Positions 1 through 8,299 of a stretch of DNA of 64,000 nucleotides are shown piece by piece (within the stretch, counting starts at the first letter, position 1; each line of letters starts with the position of its first letter). The notes beneath the pieces are model-generated. The model did not search any database, was not told where the DNA came from, and saw nothing but the letters and a program-made list of their open reading frames with translations. Made by a program: the position numbers and the translations under genes. The DNA comes from Pseudothermotoga_B sp051235805 (GTDB lineage: Bacteria > Thermotogota > Thermotogae > Thermotogales > DSM-5069): contig NZ_JBPNXV010000001.1 of NCBI RefSeq assembly GCF_051235805.1, positions 1,364,001 through 1,428,000 of the forward strand. Reading direction: 5' to 3'.

Positions 1-247
1 GCAGACCGCCGTAAAGTGAGGCGACTATGACTCCTATATCTCGATAGTTTATGATCGCACCCTTGTACGGCAGTCCCAAGATAGTCCCCAGAACTCCGAA
101 AAGACCACCAAAGACACCCAGAACAATCGGTTTATTTCCTTCAAACAATTTGACAAAGGACTTCTTCGTCTTGTAGAACTGTAGAGCAAAGAAGATAGTC
201 ACTCCGAGTATCGTCATCCTACCGAAGAGCGTGATCAACAAATACAC
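1..247 (-). CDS. 5TMR/LytS-type membrane sensor, N-terminal fragment
   Basis: Only about 82 residues are visible; the gene runs off the left edge. The fragment starts at a GTG at 247 (TTG at 241 is an alternative) just after an AGGTGAG ribosome site. It has a hydrophobic first segment, a basic loop (FYKTKK), a second Gly-rich hydrophobic segment, then an NYRDIG motif followed by a Gly-rich segment. This pattern resembles the five-transmembrane 5TMR domain that heads LytS-like histidine kinases and some diguanylate cyclases. The output domain lies outside the window, so the signalling mode cannot be told. The 72 nt up to cobO are AT-rich. Confidence 0.6.
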   Translation of the reverse strand, partial: MYLLITLFGRMTILGVTIFFALQFYKTKKSFVKLFEGNKPIVLGVFGGLFGVLGTILGLPYKGAIINYRDIGVIVASLYGGL

Positions 248-319
248 AATCTCACCTAATGGAATTTTATATCAAAAGATAGATCTCATAAAAACAGCAA
301 CTCAAAGTTTTCACAAAAC

Positions 320-832
320 TCAGTACTCAATGCCTTTCCTTGCCAAAACTCCCTTTTGGTAGTAATGTTTGACCTCTTTCATTTCTGTCACAAGGTCTGC
401 AATTTCCAGAAGTTCCTCAGGTGCATATCTACCGGTGACGATCACCTCAGTTGATGGGGTTCTCGATTGAACAACCTCAACGAGTTGCTCGGCAGAAAAC
501 AGTCCAAGATAGCATGCAACGTTTGCCTCGTCTAAGATCACTATGTCGTACTCACCAGTGGTGAGAATTTCTTTCACCCTTTTCAGACCTTCAGCAGCGA
601 TTCTGATGTCTTCTTCATCAGGCTTTCCATGAATGAATGATGGCTTGCCGAATCTCTCGATCGTCACATTCGGCAAAAGTTTCAAAGAATGCAGTTCCCC
701 ATAGTCCATTCCCTTCATAAACTGTGCAATGTAAACCTTCAAACCGCTACCAACCGCCCTGAGTGTCAATCCCAGGGCTGCCGTTGTTTTGCCCTTACCG
801 TTACCAGTGTAGACCTGTACGTAACCTATCAT
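320..832 (-). CDS. cobO: Cob(I)yrinic acid a,c-diamide adenosyltransferase
   Basis: A 170-aa CobO/BtuR-type corrinoid adenosyltransferase, which moves the adenosyl group of ATP onto Co(I) corrinoids to make the coenzyme B12 form. The P-loop GNGKGKTT lies at residues 10-17 and a Walker B-like ILDEAN at about 99-104; the length is normal for the family. ATG at 832 follows an AGGAGGGT site at good spacing. It begins 15 nt after the tmcAL stop and is probably co-transcribed with it. No cobalamin biosynthesis genes are nearby, so salvage of imported corrinoids is the likeliest role (inference). Confidence 0.93.
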   Translation of the reverse strand: MIGYVQVYTGNGKGKTTAALGLTLRAVGSGLKVYIAQFMKGMDYGELHSLKLLPNVTIERFGKPSFIHGKPDEEDIRIAAEGLKRVKEILTTGEYDIVILDEANVACYLGLFSAEQLVEVVQSRTPSTEVIVTGRYAPEELLEIADLVTEMKEVKHYYQKGVLARKGIEY

Positions 833-847
833 GTCACTACCCTCCTA

Positions 848-2137
848 TCATGTGACGATCACGGGTGGTACACGAAAGTCTCTCTCTGCGGACCTTTCGG
901 ATTTGTTTGGAAACAACAGAGAATGAATTGATGTCGACTTCACATCCATGAGCAACTGATTTTCAAATAAACGAGGATCGATAATGAATCTACCCGATTT
1001 GTCCTTGAGAGCCTTTTCTATAACCTTCTTGTACATTGAACAGACAGAAAGGACCGGAACAGTTGATTTTTTCTTTATGAAAGACAACAGCTCTCTACCT
1101 TTGGTAGTGAAGCCAAGAACTCTTAGATACTGTGGTCCAACTTCGTTGCATCGATCTAGGAACTCTTGAGAAACCTCAAAGAGTGCATAAAGTGCCAATC
1201 TTCTGATTTTACTCATGGTAAAACGTTTAGCTTTGACACATTCAAAGAACTGCTGCAATTCACCAGATTTCATGGCGCATTCTACGAATCTCAGATCAAT
1301 ACCTTCGCTGAATCCATAGAGTTGCTGTAATTTGTCTCTGTTAGAGAGTCTCACTTGGGCGAGTATCACCTGTTCTAACTGGTCTAATGTCACAGGTCCT
1401 CTGCCTTCGTTGAGTTCCTTGTAGATTATCTTCAAACTTGTCTCGGGGACGGCTTGTGAAACTTTCTCCCACTGGCCGTCAACTATCATTTTCCTTATCG
1501 CAGTTGCGCTCGAAAACTTTCCCTTAAATGATATGTCGTGATCCTCTGCACCTACTCTCTTTACCACGCGAACTTTTATCTCACTTCTCAGTTCCATCAA
1601 AGATCTGATGTATTCGATACCAAGGATATCATTAGATTTCTCTATCTTGAGAACTTCCTTGGGGTCCATCTCTTTCGTCACTTCAAAATACCTTAACAAC
1701 GCATATTTTCTGGCATTCGGGAAAGAATTTCCTTTCTTCAGTTCTTCCCTCATCAACGCAGGAAATGGCTCAGGTTGTTGAATCATTACCGTTGCAATCT
1801 TGGTGAGAAAATCAAGGTTTGCCGACTCACTACCGAAGACGATATCTGTTACGACCTTTGTGCGTTCTAAGAGCCAGACTGCTCCTTTTGCAAAACCACC
1901 AGCATCTTGAATCGCAAAAACAAACGGCAGTTCAAAAACAACATCTACACCGTTGAGAAGTGCTATTTGAGCTCTTGAGAACTTATCTATGATCGCCGGC
2001 TCTCCTCTTTGACAGAAGTTCCCACTCATTACCGCAACAGTGTAATCTGGCTTGACGAGCTCCTTAGCAGCCTTCAGATGGTGCAAGTGTCCGTTGTGAA
2101 ATGGATTGTATTCGACGATTATTCCCAGAACCCTCAA
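848..2137 (-). CDS. tmcAL: tRNA(Met) cytidine acetate ligase TmcAL
   Basis: A 429-aa member of the TmcAL (YlbM, former DUF795) family, which uses acetate and ATP to form N4-acetylcytidine at the wobble position of elongator tRNA-Met. The nucleotidyltransferase signature NPFHNGH is at residues 11-17, followed by the family blocks MSGNFCQRGEP and FELPF; the C-terminal helical half is present. The TTG start at 2137 overlaps the stop of the upstream membrane protein gene by 4 nt, indicating translational coupling. cobO follows 15 nt downstream. Confidence 0.92.
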   Translation of the reverse strand: MRVLGIIVEYNPFHNGHLHHLKAAKELVKPDYTVAVMSGNFCQRGEPAIIDKFSRAQIALLNGVDVVFELPFVFAIQDAGGFAKGAVWLLERTKVVTDIVFGSESANLDFLTKIATVMIQQPEPFPALMREELKKGNSFPNARKYALLRYFEVTKEMDPKEVLKIEKSNDILGIEYIRSLMELRSEIKVRVVKRVGAEDHDISFKGKFSSATAIRKMIVDGQWEKVSQAVPETSLKIIYKELNEGRGPVTLDQLEQVILAQVRLSNRDKLQQLYGFSEGIDLRFVECAMKSGELQQFFECVKAKRFTMSKIRRLALYALFEVSQEFLDRCNEVGPQYLRVLGFTTKGRELLSFIKKKSTVPVLSVCSMYKKVIEKALKDKSGRFIIDPRLFENQLLMDVKSTSIHSLLFPNKSERSAERDFRVPPVIVT

Positions 2138-2586
2138 CGAGACAACTTCTCCTCTCTAAGGATGCTCAAACAGAGCACAAAGTTGAGCAACGTGAAAACG
2201 AGAAAGCCCATCGACAGAAGCTGCACAGCCCTGATATCTCCAGATTTGCCAGCTAACTCAACACCAATCCACGCAAAACCGTGAACGATCATTCTGAAGA
2301 GTTGCACTGCGAGCGAAAAACCATTTGATATCAAGGCAAAGGATAGAAATATCATGTAGTTGTCGTCGTTTGCCTTTGCTAGACTGTAAAAACTGGTACA
2401 TAGACCCGAAGAAATCGTCAATAAGACAACAAAGAAAAACCACCTTGAGGTGTGAAAACTCAAGCCAAAGGCGTCTTTGAAAATGGGAGCGACATACAGG
2501 AACAGACCATATGCCAAAGCCATGACTATGCCTATGGCTGCACAGAAAACACCGAGTAATAACAAGAGGTACAAAGCAGTTCTCAT
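2134..2586 (-). CDS. Four-helix membrane protein of unknown function
   Basis: A 150-aa hydrophobic protein with four predicted membrane segments at roughly residues 5-30, 45-67, 78-105 and 122-142, and a short charged C-terminus. I recognise no family. ATG at 2586 is preceded by GAGGTGG at normal spacing. The gene sits between uvrC (9 nt upstream) and tmcAL (4-nt overlap), so it is part of a uvrC-to-cobO transcription unit. Context gives no clear functional hint. Confidence 0.75.
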   Translation of the reverse strand: MRTALYLLLLLGVFCAAIGIVMALAYGLFLYVAPIFKDAFGLSFHTSRWFFFVVLLTISSGLCTSFYSLAKANDDNYMIFLSFALISNGFSLAVQLFRMIVHGFAWIGVELAGKSGDIRAVQLLSMGFLVFTLLNFVLCLSILREEKLSR

Positions 2587-2595
2587 AGTACCACC

Positions 2596-4272
2596 TCATA
2601 TCTTTGAGAGTATCACTTCTGCGAGTTTTCTACTACCCAAAACCTCTGCAATTTCTTCAACAGTTGAAGATTTTAATCGATCAATACTTTTAAAGACTTC
2701 AATGAGTTTTTTCTTTCTTTTTGGACCTACACCCGGTATTTCATCGAGAATTGAAATGAGAGCATCTTTCGTTCTCAATCTTCTGTGAAAGGTGTTTGCG
2801 AATCTGTGTGCTTCATCTCTTATTGAAACCAATATCCTCAAAATAGGACTGTCTAAACTCAGAAACAGTTCACCTTCTGCTGTACAAACGATCTCATGCT
2901 CTTTGGCAAGCCCCACAACATCACAATCCTTACCAATCTCTTGAAGCGCCATCTTCACTGCCCTGACCTGCCCCACTCCCCCGTCGACAAATATCAAATC
3001 AGGCAATGGATATTTCGAGTATCTCCTTTTTACAAGCTCTCTGATAGTTCCAAAATCATCTATCCTTTTGTTTCCAAAATTGTAGTGTCTGTAGTCTCTT
3101 TTGTATGGGGTTCCGTCAAGAAAGACGACAACTGATGCTACAGTTGTTCCACCTTGAAGATGTGCAACATCGAAGCCCTCTATTCGATGCGGGTATTTCG
3201 AAAGAGATAGAATTTTCATGAGTGAATCCAATGAATCTTTCCTTATGCTTCTAACCGTCAACTCACTCTTCGCGTTTTCAATGGCTTTGTTCAACAGATT
3301 CTGCTCGGCTTCGTCTCGTGGTCTACCACAGTAAACTGGTAGGTCTAAATCGATCTTTCTCTGCAGTATTATGGCAGGTGGAAGATCGTTCTTGTTCACC
3401 ATGTAATAATTGAAGACGAAGTCCTTGATATCTGCGGAATCCATTTCGTAAACAAGCTTGGCAAGCATGTGACCGCTACGAATTCTGAAAAGAACATATA
3501 GATCTTTTACCCTGCCAATGACATCTAAATTTCTAAATTGTTCAAGCACCACTCCTTGTTTTTCCATCACTTTTTCGAATTTGAAAAGAAGATCTCTGTA
3601 CTTCGCTGCGTTCTCGAAATCCATCATCTGTGCATGTCTTTTCATCTTTTGCTCGATGAGTTCCATCGTTGGAGAAACATCGCCTTTGAGGAACTCTCTT
3701 ATCGGTTCAATCGCCATTTTCTCATAGTCTTCTTTGGAAATCTGATCTGCACATGGTGCTTCACATCGATGCATGTAGAAATCCATGCATGGCTTGGATT
3801 GTTTTGTCAAATCTCTCTGGCAGGTTCTGAAATGATAGACTTGTTGAAGAAAGTCCAATAGATCTCTGACAAACCTCACATTGGTGTATGGTCCGTAGTA
3901 TTCACCATTTGAAAGCCTTCTGCGCACAATTCTCAAAGTTGGGAACTCTTCTTTTGTTATTTCTATGTACGGATAGAATTCCGTTTCCTTAAGCATGACG
4001 TTGTACTTCGGTTTGTGTTCAAAGATAAGAGTAGCTTCGAGCAATAGAGCCTCTCTTTCATTAGAAACGAGTGTGTAATCCAGTTCATGAGCTTCGTGAA
4101 TCAGTCTTTCAACTTTCTTGTTTTCTCTGTGTGTTGATTCCCTGAAATAAGAAAGCAGTCTGTTGCGAAGTTTTTTTGCTTTCCCCACGTATAGATATTC
4201 GCCGCCACAACCGTAGAAAACATATACACCTGGTCTGTTGGGTGCCAGCTTTGCTTTAAGCGAGAGATCCAA
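2596..4272 (-). CDS. uvrC: Excinuclease ABC subunit C (UvrC)
   Basis: Nucleotide excision repair nuclease that cuts on both sides of a UvrB-marked lesion. Domains in order: GIY-YIG nuclease at the N-terminus (GVYVFYGC... LYVGKAKKLRNRL), a four-Cys segment, a UVR motif (MDFENAAKYRD) for UvrB contact, the RNase H-like endonuclease core (GFDVAHLQG, FVDGG) and C-terminal helix-hairpin-helix motifs (IPGVGPKRKKKL). The longest frame reaches 4464, but the TTG at 4272 sits 8 nt after a strong GAGGAGGT and gives 558 aa, the usual Thermotogae length. ATG at 4317 is a weaker alternative. First gene of a minus unit divergent from feoA. Confidence 0.93.
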   Translation of the reverse strand: MDLSLKAKLAPNRPGVYVFYGCGGEYLYVGKAKKLRNRLLSYFRESTHRENKKVERLIHEAHELDYTLVSNEREALLLEATLIFEHKPKYNVMLKETEFYPYIEITKEEFPTLRIVRRRLSNGEYYGPYTNVRFVRDLLDFLQQVYHFRTCQRDLTKQSKPCMDFYMHRCEAPCADQISKEDYEKMAIEPIREFLKGDVSPTMELIEQKMKRHAQMMDFENAAKYRDLLFKFEKVMEKQGVVLEQFRNLDVIGRVKDLYVLFRIRSGHMLAKLVYEMDSADIKDFVFNYYMVNKNDLPPAIILQRKIDLDLPVYCGRPRDEAEQNLLNKAIENAKSELTVRSIRKDSLDSLMKILSLSKYPHRIEGFDVAHLQGGTTVASVVVFLDGTPYKRDYRHYNFGNKRIDDFGTIRELVKRRYSKYPLPDLIFVDGGVGQVRAVKMALQEIGKDCDVVGLAKEHEIVCTAEGELFLSLDSPILRILVSIRDEAHRFANTFHRRLRTKDALISILDEIPGVGPKRKKKLIEVFKSIDRLKSSTVEEIAEVLGSRKLAEVILSKI

Positions 4273-4353
4273 ACCCAATACCTCCTCAGATAATTCTACT
4301 GTACCGAGCTGTCGCATATCGCAAGATACTAAAATCTTTAACACACTCACCAC

Positions 4354-4382
4354 TTGAATTTTCTCATGCAAATTGATATTAT
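4354..4382 (+). promoter_or_regulatory. feoAB promoter
   Basis: TTGAAT (4354-4359) and TATTAT (4377-4382) are separated by 17 nt, a good sigma-A type promoter. Transcription would begin near 4389, inside the palindrome that follows, about 30 nt before the feoA GTG. Confidence 0.6.
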
Positions 4383-4404
4383 TCTTATTGAGAATGAATC
4401 TCAA
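4376..4404 (-). promoter_or_regulatory. Candidate uvrC promoter inside the feo operator
   Basis: On the minus strand TTGAGA (4404-4399) and TAATAT (4381-4376) are separated by exactly 17 nt, a reasonable housekeeping-sigma promoter. The -35 element lies within the right arm of the palindrome that covers the feoA start region, so a regulator bound there could affect both directions. The uvrC leader would be about 100 nt. Prediction from consensus only. Confidence 0.4.
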
Positions 4405-4408
4405 TAAG
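4384..4408 (+). promoter_or_regulatory. Perfect palindrome, candidate Fur-type operator
   Basis: Arms CTTATTGAGA (4384-4393) and TCTCAATAAG (4399-4408) are exact inverted repeats around a 5-nt spacer. The centre has the form TGAGAAT-G-AATCTCA, close to the 7-1-7 Fur box TGATAAT-n-ATTATCA. It begins right after the -10 element of the feo promoter and covers the expected transcription start, the classic position for repression. It ends just before the feoA ribosome site. The regulator is inferred; a Fur-family gene is present at the right edge of the window. Confidence 0.6.
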
Positions 4409-4419
4409 GGGGTGGCTCT

Positions 4420-4851
4420 GTGTCTCTGTTGGAGGTTCCAGTTGGATTTTCTGCAAAGGTACAATCTGTGCCAGAGACTCCAATAGGTTCAAGGCTTGTC
4501 TCTCTTGGTTTCATCCCAGGTACTTATGTGAAGGTCGTCAGAAGTGCTCCACTGGGTGATCCCAGGGTCTATTTGGTCATGGACAAGCTCATAACACTGC
4601 GAAATGACAGTGCAAGAGAGATAGAGGTGGAGCTCGATAACAACTTAATCACTCTCTCTTCTGCCACCGAAGGCATTTACGAGGTAATCGATCTATTTGG
4701 TGGAGCAGCCTTTCAGAATAAACTGTCCAAGATGGGCGTAGTGGAAGGTAAGACTGTGCAGGTTGTGGCTCCGATGAAAATAAGGACAGAAAGAGGACAG
4801 TTCACAGTTGGTTTTGGCATCGCAGCTCGCGTGTTGTTGAGGAGGTTGTAA
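4420..4851 (+). CDS. feoA: FeoA-FeoA tandem-domain protein
   Basis: A 143-aa protein made of two FeoA (SH3-like) domains, about residues 1-72 and 73-143, where typical FeoA is a single domain of about 75 aa. Each half carries a conserved Gly-x-x-xxLxxLGFIPGT or KLSKMGVVEGK turn and ends in a hydrophobic strand (ITL; GFGIAARVLL). FeoA binds FeoB in cytoplasmic ferrous-iron uptake. The GTG at 4420 follows AGGGGGTGG. It lies 1 nt before feoB and behind the Fur-like palindrome, so iron-dependent repression is likely. Confidence 0.88.
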   Translation: MSLLEVPVGFSAKVQSVPETPIGSRLVSLGFIPGTYVKVVRSAPLGDPRVYLVMDKLITLRNDSAREIEVELDNNLITLSSATEGIYEVIDLFGGAAFQNKLSKMGVVEGKTVQVVAPMKIRTERGQFTVGFGIAARVLLRRL

Positions 4852-4852
4852 G

Positions 4853-6781
4853 ATGGCTCTTCGTGTAGCCTTGTGTGGAAACCCAAATGTTGGCAAAACC
4901 AGTCTTTTCAATGCTTTGACTGGAATGAGACAGTACGTTGCGAACTGGGCAGGTGTCACAGTTGAGGTAAAGGAAGGAATCAGAAACTGGCGAGGCGTGA
5001 AAATGGAATTCATCGATCTGCCAGGCACGTACAGCTTGTCCTCTTTCAGTATGGATGAAAAGATAGCAAGAGACTACCTTCTGTACAGGACACCGGATGT
5101 TTTGATAGTTGTTGTAGATGCCCTGGCTATGAAACAAGGACTATATCTGTTTCTTGAGGCTGCAGGACTCGATACGAAGATAATCTTGGTGGTGAACGCG
5201 ATAGACGAGGCTCGAAAACAAGGTGTTCATATCGATAAACAAGAACTGGCAAAACACACTGGTGTTCCTGTTATTCTAACAAGTGCTGTGACTGGTGAAG
5301 GAATCGAGGAACTTTTCGATACAATTTTGAAAACCGCATCTTCTGAAAAGAAAAACTTTCACTTCGTCTACGATCCAGAAATAGAAGAGAAGATAAATGA
5401 AATGCAGTTGATCCTCCAAACAAAACCTTCTTTGAAGACATTTCCGCTGAGGTGGCTCTCTGAAAAGTATCTTGAAGGTGATCCAGAGACTGTGAAATTA
5501 ATTGGACAAGATAACCTGCCGAACGGCATTCTTAGAGAGAAGATTGCTCAAGAGAGATACAAGCACATCGATTTGATCCTCAAAGAGACTTTCAAAGCTC
5601 CAGGTTCAGAGTTGACGATGAGTGAGGCTTTAGATCACGTGCTGACACACAAATACATAGGGATACCTATATTCCTTGCCTTGATGTACATGACATTCAC
5701 GGTATCCTTTGAGATCGTTCAACCAATCTCAGATCTCATTGAAGCCCTCCTTGGCAGTTTTGCTGACCTCACGAGGGGTTTTTTGAAGAATGAAATGCTT
5801 GCTTCTTTGATTGCCGATGGAATCATCTCTGGTGTTGGAGCAATATTGGTCTTTGTTCCGAATATCTTTGCTCTCTTTCTGATGCTTGGTATCATGGAGG
5901 AGTCAGGTTACCTGCCCAGAGCAGCTTTTGTAGTTGACAGAATAATGTACAAACTCAAACTTTCTGGCAGGTCTTTTATGTCCTTCTTGCTCGGATTTGG
6001 TTGTTCTGTTCCGGCGATAATGTCAACAAGAGGCATATCAGACCAGCGTGAGAGAACTGTTGCAGTTCTGACGGTTCCGTTCATCTCATGTAGCGCGAGA
6101 CTTCCAGTTTACCTCTTGATCGCAAGTGTTTTCTTCGAGAAAAACAAAGGTTTGGTCGTCTTCTTTGTTTACTTGCTGAGCGCTGCTGTGGCACTCCTCA
6201 GTGCAGTCTTTCTGAACAAGATTCTCTTCAAAGGTGAGCCAGGGTTTCTGACACTTGAACTCCCGAGGTATCGTATGCCCAAACCAAGAAATCTCTTACT
6301 CTATGTCTGGCACAGGGGTAAACACTTCTTAGTGAAGGCCGGTACGATAATCTTTTTAGCTTCCGTTGCTCTTTGGGCTGCAAGTTACTTTCCTGCGAAT
6401 GGAGAGCCTTCGAAATCCCTTGCATCTTACGTTGGCAGGACCATATCGTGGGTCATGAAACCTCTTGGTTTTGATTGGCGAATCAGTACTGCGCTGGTCT
6501 TTGGAGTTGCAGCCAAGGAGGTTGTAGTCTCTGCCTTGGGTATGTTCTTTGGTTTTGGAGGAGAAGAATCTTTCACAACTACTTTGGCTAATTCTTTCAG
6601 CCCAGCCACTGCTTTAGCTCTGATAGTTTTCGTGATGGCTTACATACCTTGTTTTGCAACTTTAGGAACAATATCTGCCGAAGCTGGTAAGAAGTACCTT
6701 TTGATTTCAATTCTCTACAGTTTCTCAGTTGCCTATCTTTTAGCCTACATTACTAAGGTCTTGGGAGGTCTTTTACTGTGA
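4853..6781 (+). CDS. feoB: Ferrous iron transporter FeoB
   Basis: Inner-membrane Fe(II) importer of 642 aa. The cytosolic G domain has G1 GNPNVGKT at 9-16, G3 DLPG at 55-58 and G4 NAID at 115-118. A helical spacer follows to about residue 260. The membrane part begins near 265 and contains two Gate segments with conserved Cys (GFGCSVPAIMSTRG, SCSARLPVY) and the C-terminal YIPCFATL motif. The ATG is 1 nt past the feoA stop, with AGGAGG inside feoA. The length is on the short side but all hallmark parts are present. Confidence 0.96.
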   Translation: MALRVALCGNPNVGKTSLFNALTGMRQYVANWAGVTVEVKEGIRNWRGVKMEFIDLPGTYSLSSFSMDEKIARDYLLYRTPDVLIVVVDALAMKQGLYLFLEAAGLDTKIILVVNAIDEARKQGVHIDKQELAKHTGVPVILTSAVTGEGIEELFDTILKTASSEKKNFHFVYDPEIEEKINEMQLILQTKPSLKTFPLRWLSEKYLEGDPETVKLIGQDNLPNGILREKIAQERYKHIDLILKETFKAPGSELTMSEALDHVLTHKYIGIPIFLALMYMTFTVSFEIVQPISDLIEALLGSFADLTRGFLKNEMLASLIADGIISGVGAILVFVPNIFALFLMLGIMEESGYLPRAAFVVDRIMYKLKLSGRSFMSFLLGFGCSVPAIMSTRGISDQRERTVAVLTVPFISCSARLPVYLLIASVFFEKNKGLVVFFVYLLSAAVALLSAVFLNKILFKGEPGFLTLELPRYRMPKPRNLLLYVWHRGKHFLVKAGTIIFLASVALWAASYFPANGEPSKSLASYVGRTISWVMKPLGFDWRISTALVFGVAAKEVVVSALGMFFGFGGEESFTTTLANSFSPATALALIVFVMAYIPCFATLGTISAEAGKKYLLISILYSFSVAYLLAYITKVLGGLLL

Positions 6782-7092
6782 GAAGATTTATGCTGATTAT
6801 TGACACTGCTTTGGGATTGATTTCTTTCTCGCTCTTTCTAAAAATTGACTGGATGCTTTCCTTGTGCATTCTCATCTTCACGCTGATATACCTTTTTGGC
6901 ATAATTGATTCTAAGAAAAACCCTCAAAGGATAGATGCACACTTGATGGTCGGTGGAACGATGTTTTTTCTCGTTCTTTGCTTTGTGCTTCTAAAAGGTC
7001 AAATTGAGCTTTCATTAGCCCAGATGATGGTCATCTTGACTGGCTCGATTGGTTTTATACAAATGGTAGTCTTCAGGAGAAGTTTTAAATGA
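6778..7092 (+). CDS. Small membrane protein after feoB
   Basis: A 104-aa protein with about four membrane helices (near residues 5-20, 25-43, 58-72 and 78-97) and a basic loop (DSKKNPQR). Its GTG start overlaps the feoB stop by 4 nt, which argues for translational coupling and a role linked to iron uptake. It is not FeoC-like: there is no winged helix and no Cys cluster. The 3' end overlaps the convergent pit gene by 8 nt. No family is recognised. Confidence 0.75.
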   Translation: MRRFMLIIDTALGLISFSLFLKIDWMLSLCILIFTLIYLFGIIDSKKNPQRIDAHLMVGGTMFFLVLCFVLLKGQIELSLAQMMVILTGSIGFIQMVVFRRSFK

Positions 7093-8287
7093 TCCTTTCA
7101 AACACCTTGAACAGAAGGGCAGACAATCCCGCGGCAAGCGGCACAGTCATTATCCAAGAAAAAACTATGTTCTTAAGCACACCCACATTGACCACCTCTA
7201 TGCCACGAGCCATGCCGACGCCAACTACAGAACCTACAACTATATGAGTGGTTGAGACAGGAAGTCCAAAGATCGAAGAGAGTAGTACAGTAGACGCAGT
7301 TGAAAAGTCTATGCAAAATCCTCTTGTGTTGTTCAACTCTGTAATGTCAGTTCCTATTGTCTTCATAACCCTGTAGCCAAGAAAAAGAACACCTAACGAA
7401 ATGCCTAAGCCTCCGAACATCAGTATCCAAATTGGGACTTCCACCTTTGAAGAGATGCTGTTTGTCTTGATTACCCAGTAGATCACTGCGATTGGACCAA
7501 CGGCATTTGCCACATCGTTAGCTCCATGCGAAAAACTCACATAGCAACTGGTCATGACTTGAAGGCGTTTGAAGATGTATTCCACAAATTCATAATCACT
7601 CGTTCTTCTCTTGTAGTATCTCTTCAAAATCAAATAACCGATTATCCCTGCACAAGTTGCAAAGATTAGACCGAGAATGAGACTGTTTCTTTGATTCAAT
7701 TTAATTGTTTTCACGTTCAAAAGGTATATTATGATGAAAAAAGTACACCATATTACCACTGGTCCAGCCTTCTTGACGGCATTAGACGGTGAAGGTCTCC
7801 TGAGCACGAAAAACGATATCAACTTGAAGATTGAGTAAGCGAGTAATCCTCCGGCGAGCGGCGAGAGCACCCAACTTGAGACTATCGATACCATCACCTT
7901 CCAGTTCACAGCTTGCCATCCTGCCGCCGCTATACCAAAGCCTGCCATGCCACCGACGATAGAATGCGTTGTTGAAACGGGCATCCCCCAGATAGTCGCA
8001 GCCAGAATCCATACTGAAGAAGAGAGCAGTGCAGCAAAGGCACCGATCAACAGCACTTTGGGATCTGCCACGACTTCTGGCTTGACGATGCCCTTAGTGA
8101 TGGTGGAAGTAACATGAGAACCAAACAGAACTGCTCCAAGAAACTCCAAGAAGGAGGCGATTATAACCGCTTGTTTTGGACTGATCGCTTTGGCACCCAC
8201 AGCCGTTGCCATTGAATTCGCGACATCGTTTGCCCCTATGGCAAATGCCATAGCGAAACCACTTGCAAAAGCAAGTAAGATCGACAT
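7085..8287 (-). CDS. pit: PiT-family inorganic phosphate permease
   Basis: A 400-aa low-affinity phosphate importer (Na+ or H+ coupled). The family's duplicated signature is clear: GANDVANS at 18-25 and GANDVANA at 255-262, together with two MPVSTTH/LPVSTTH motifs. About ten membrane helices are split by a basic cytosolic loop. The ATG follows GGAGGTAAGATC. It sits 12 nt after the DUF47 gene, the usual PiT-PhoU-like pairing. Confidence 0.95.
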   Translation of the reverse strand: MSILLAFASGFAMAFAIGANDVANSMATAVGAKAISPKQAVIIASFLEFLGAVLFGSHVTSTITKGIVKPEVVADPKVLLIGAFAALLSSSVWILAATIWGMPVSTTHSIVGGMAGFGIAAAGWQAVNWKVMVSIVSSWVLSPLAGGLLAYSIFKLISFFVLRRPSPSNAVKKAGPVVIWCTFFIIIYLLNVKTIKLNQRNSLILGLIFATCAGIIGYLILKRYYKRRTSDYEFVEYIFKRLQVMTSCYVSFSHGANDVANAVGPIAVIYWVIKTNSISSKVEVPIWILMFGGLGISLGVLFLGYRVMKTIGTDITELNNTRGFCIDFSTASTVLLSSIFGLPVSTTHIVVGSVVGVGMARGIEVVNVGVLKNIVFSWIMTVPLAAGLSALLFKVFERII

Positions 8288-8299
8288 GATCTTACCTCC

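Noticed and set aside
4273..4464. N-terminal extension of UvrC up to 4464
   Set aside because: It would run through the feo promoter and operator; TTG 4272 with GAGGAGGT fits the family length.
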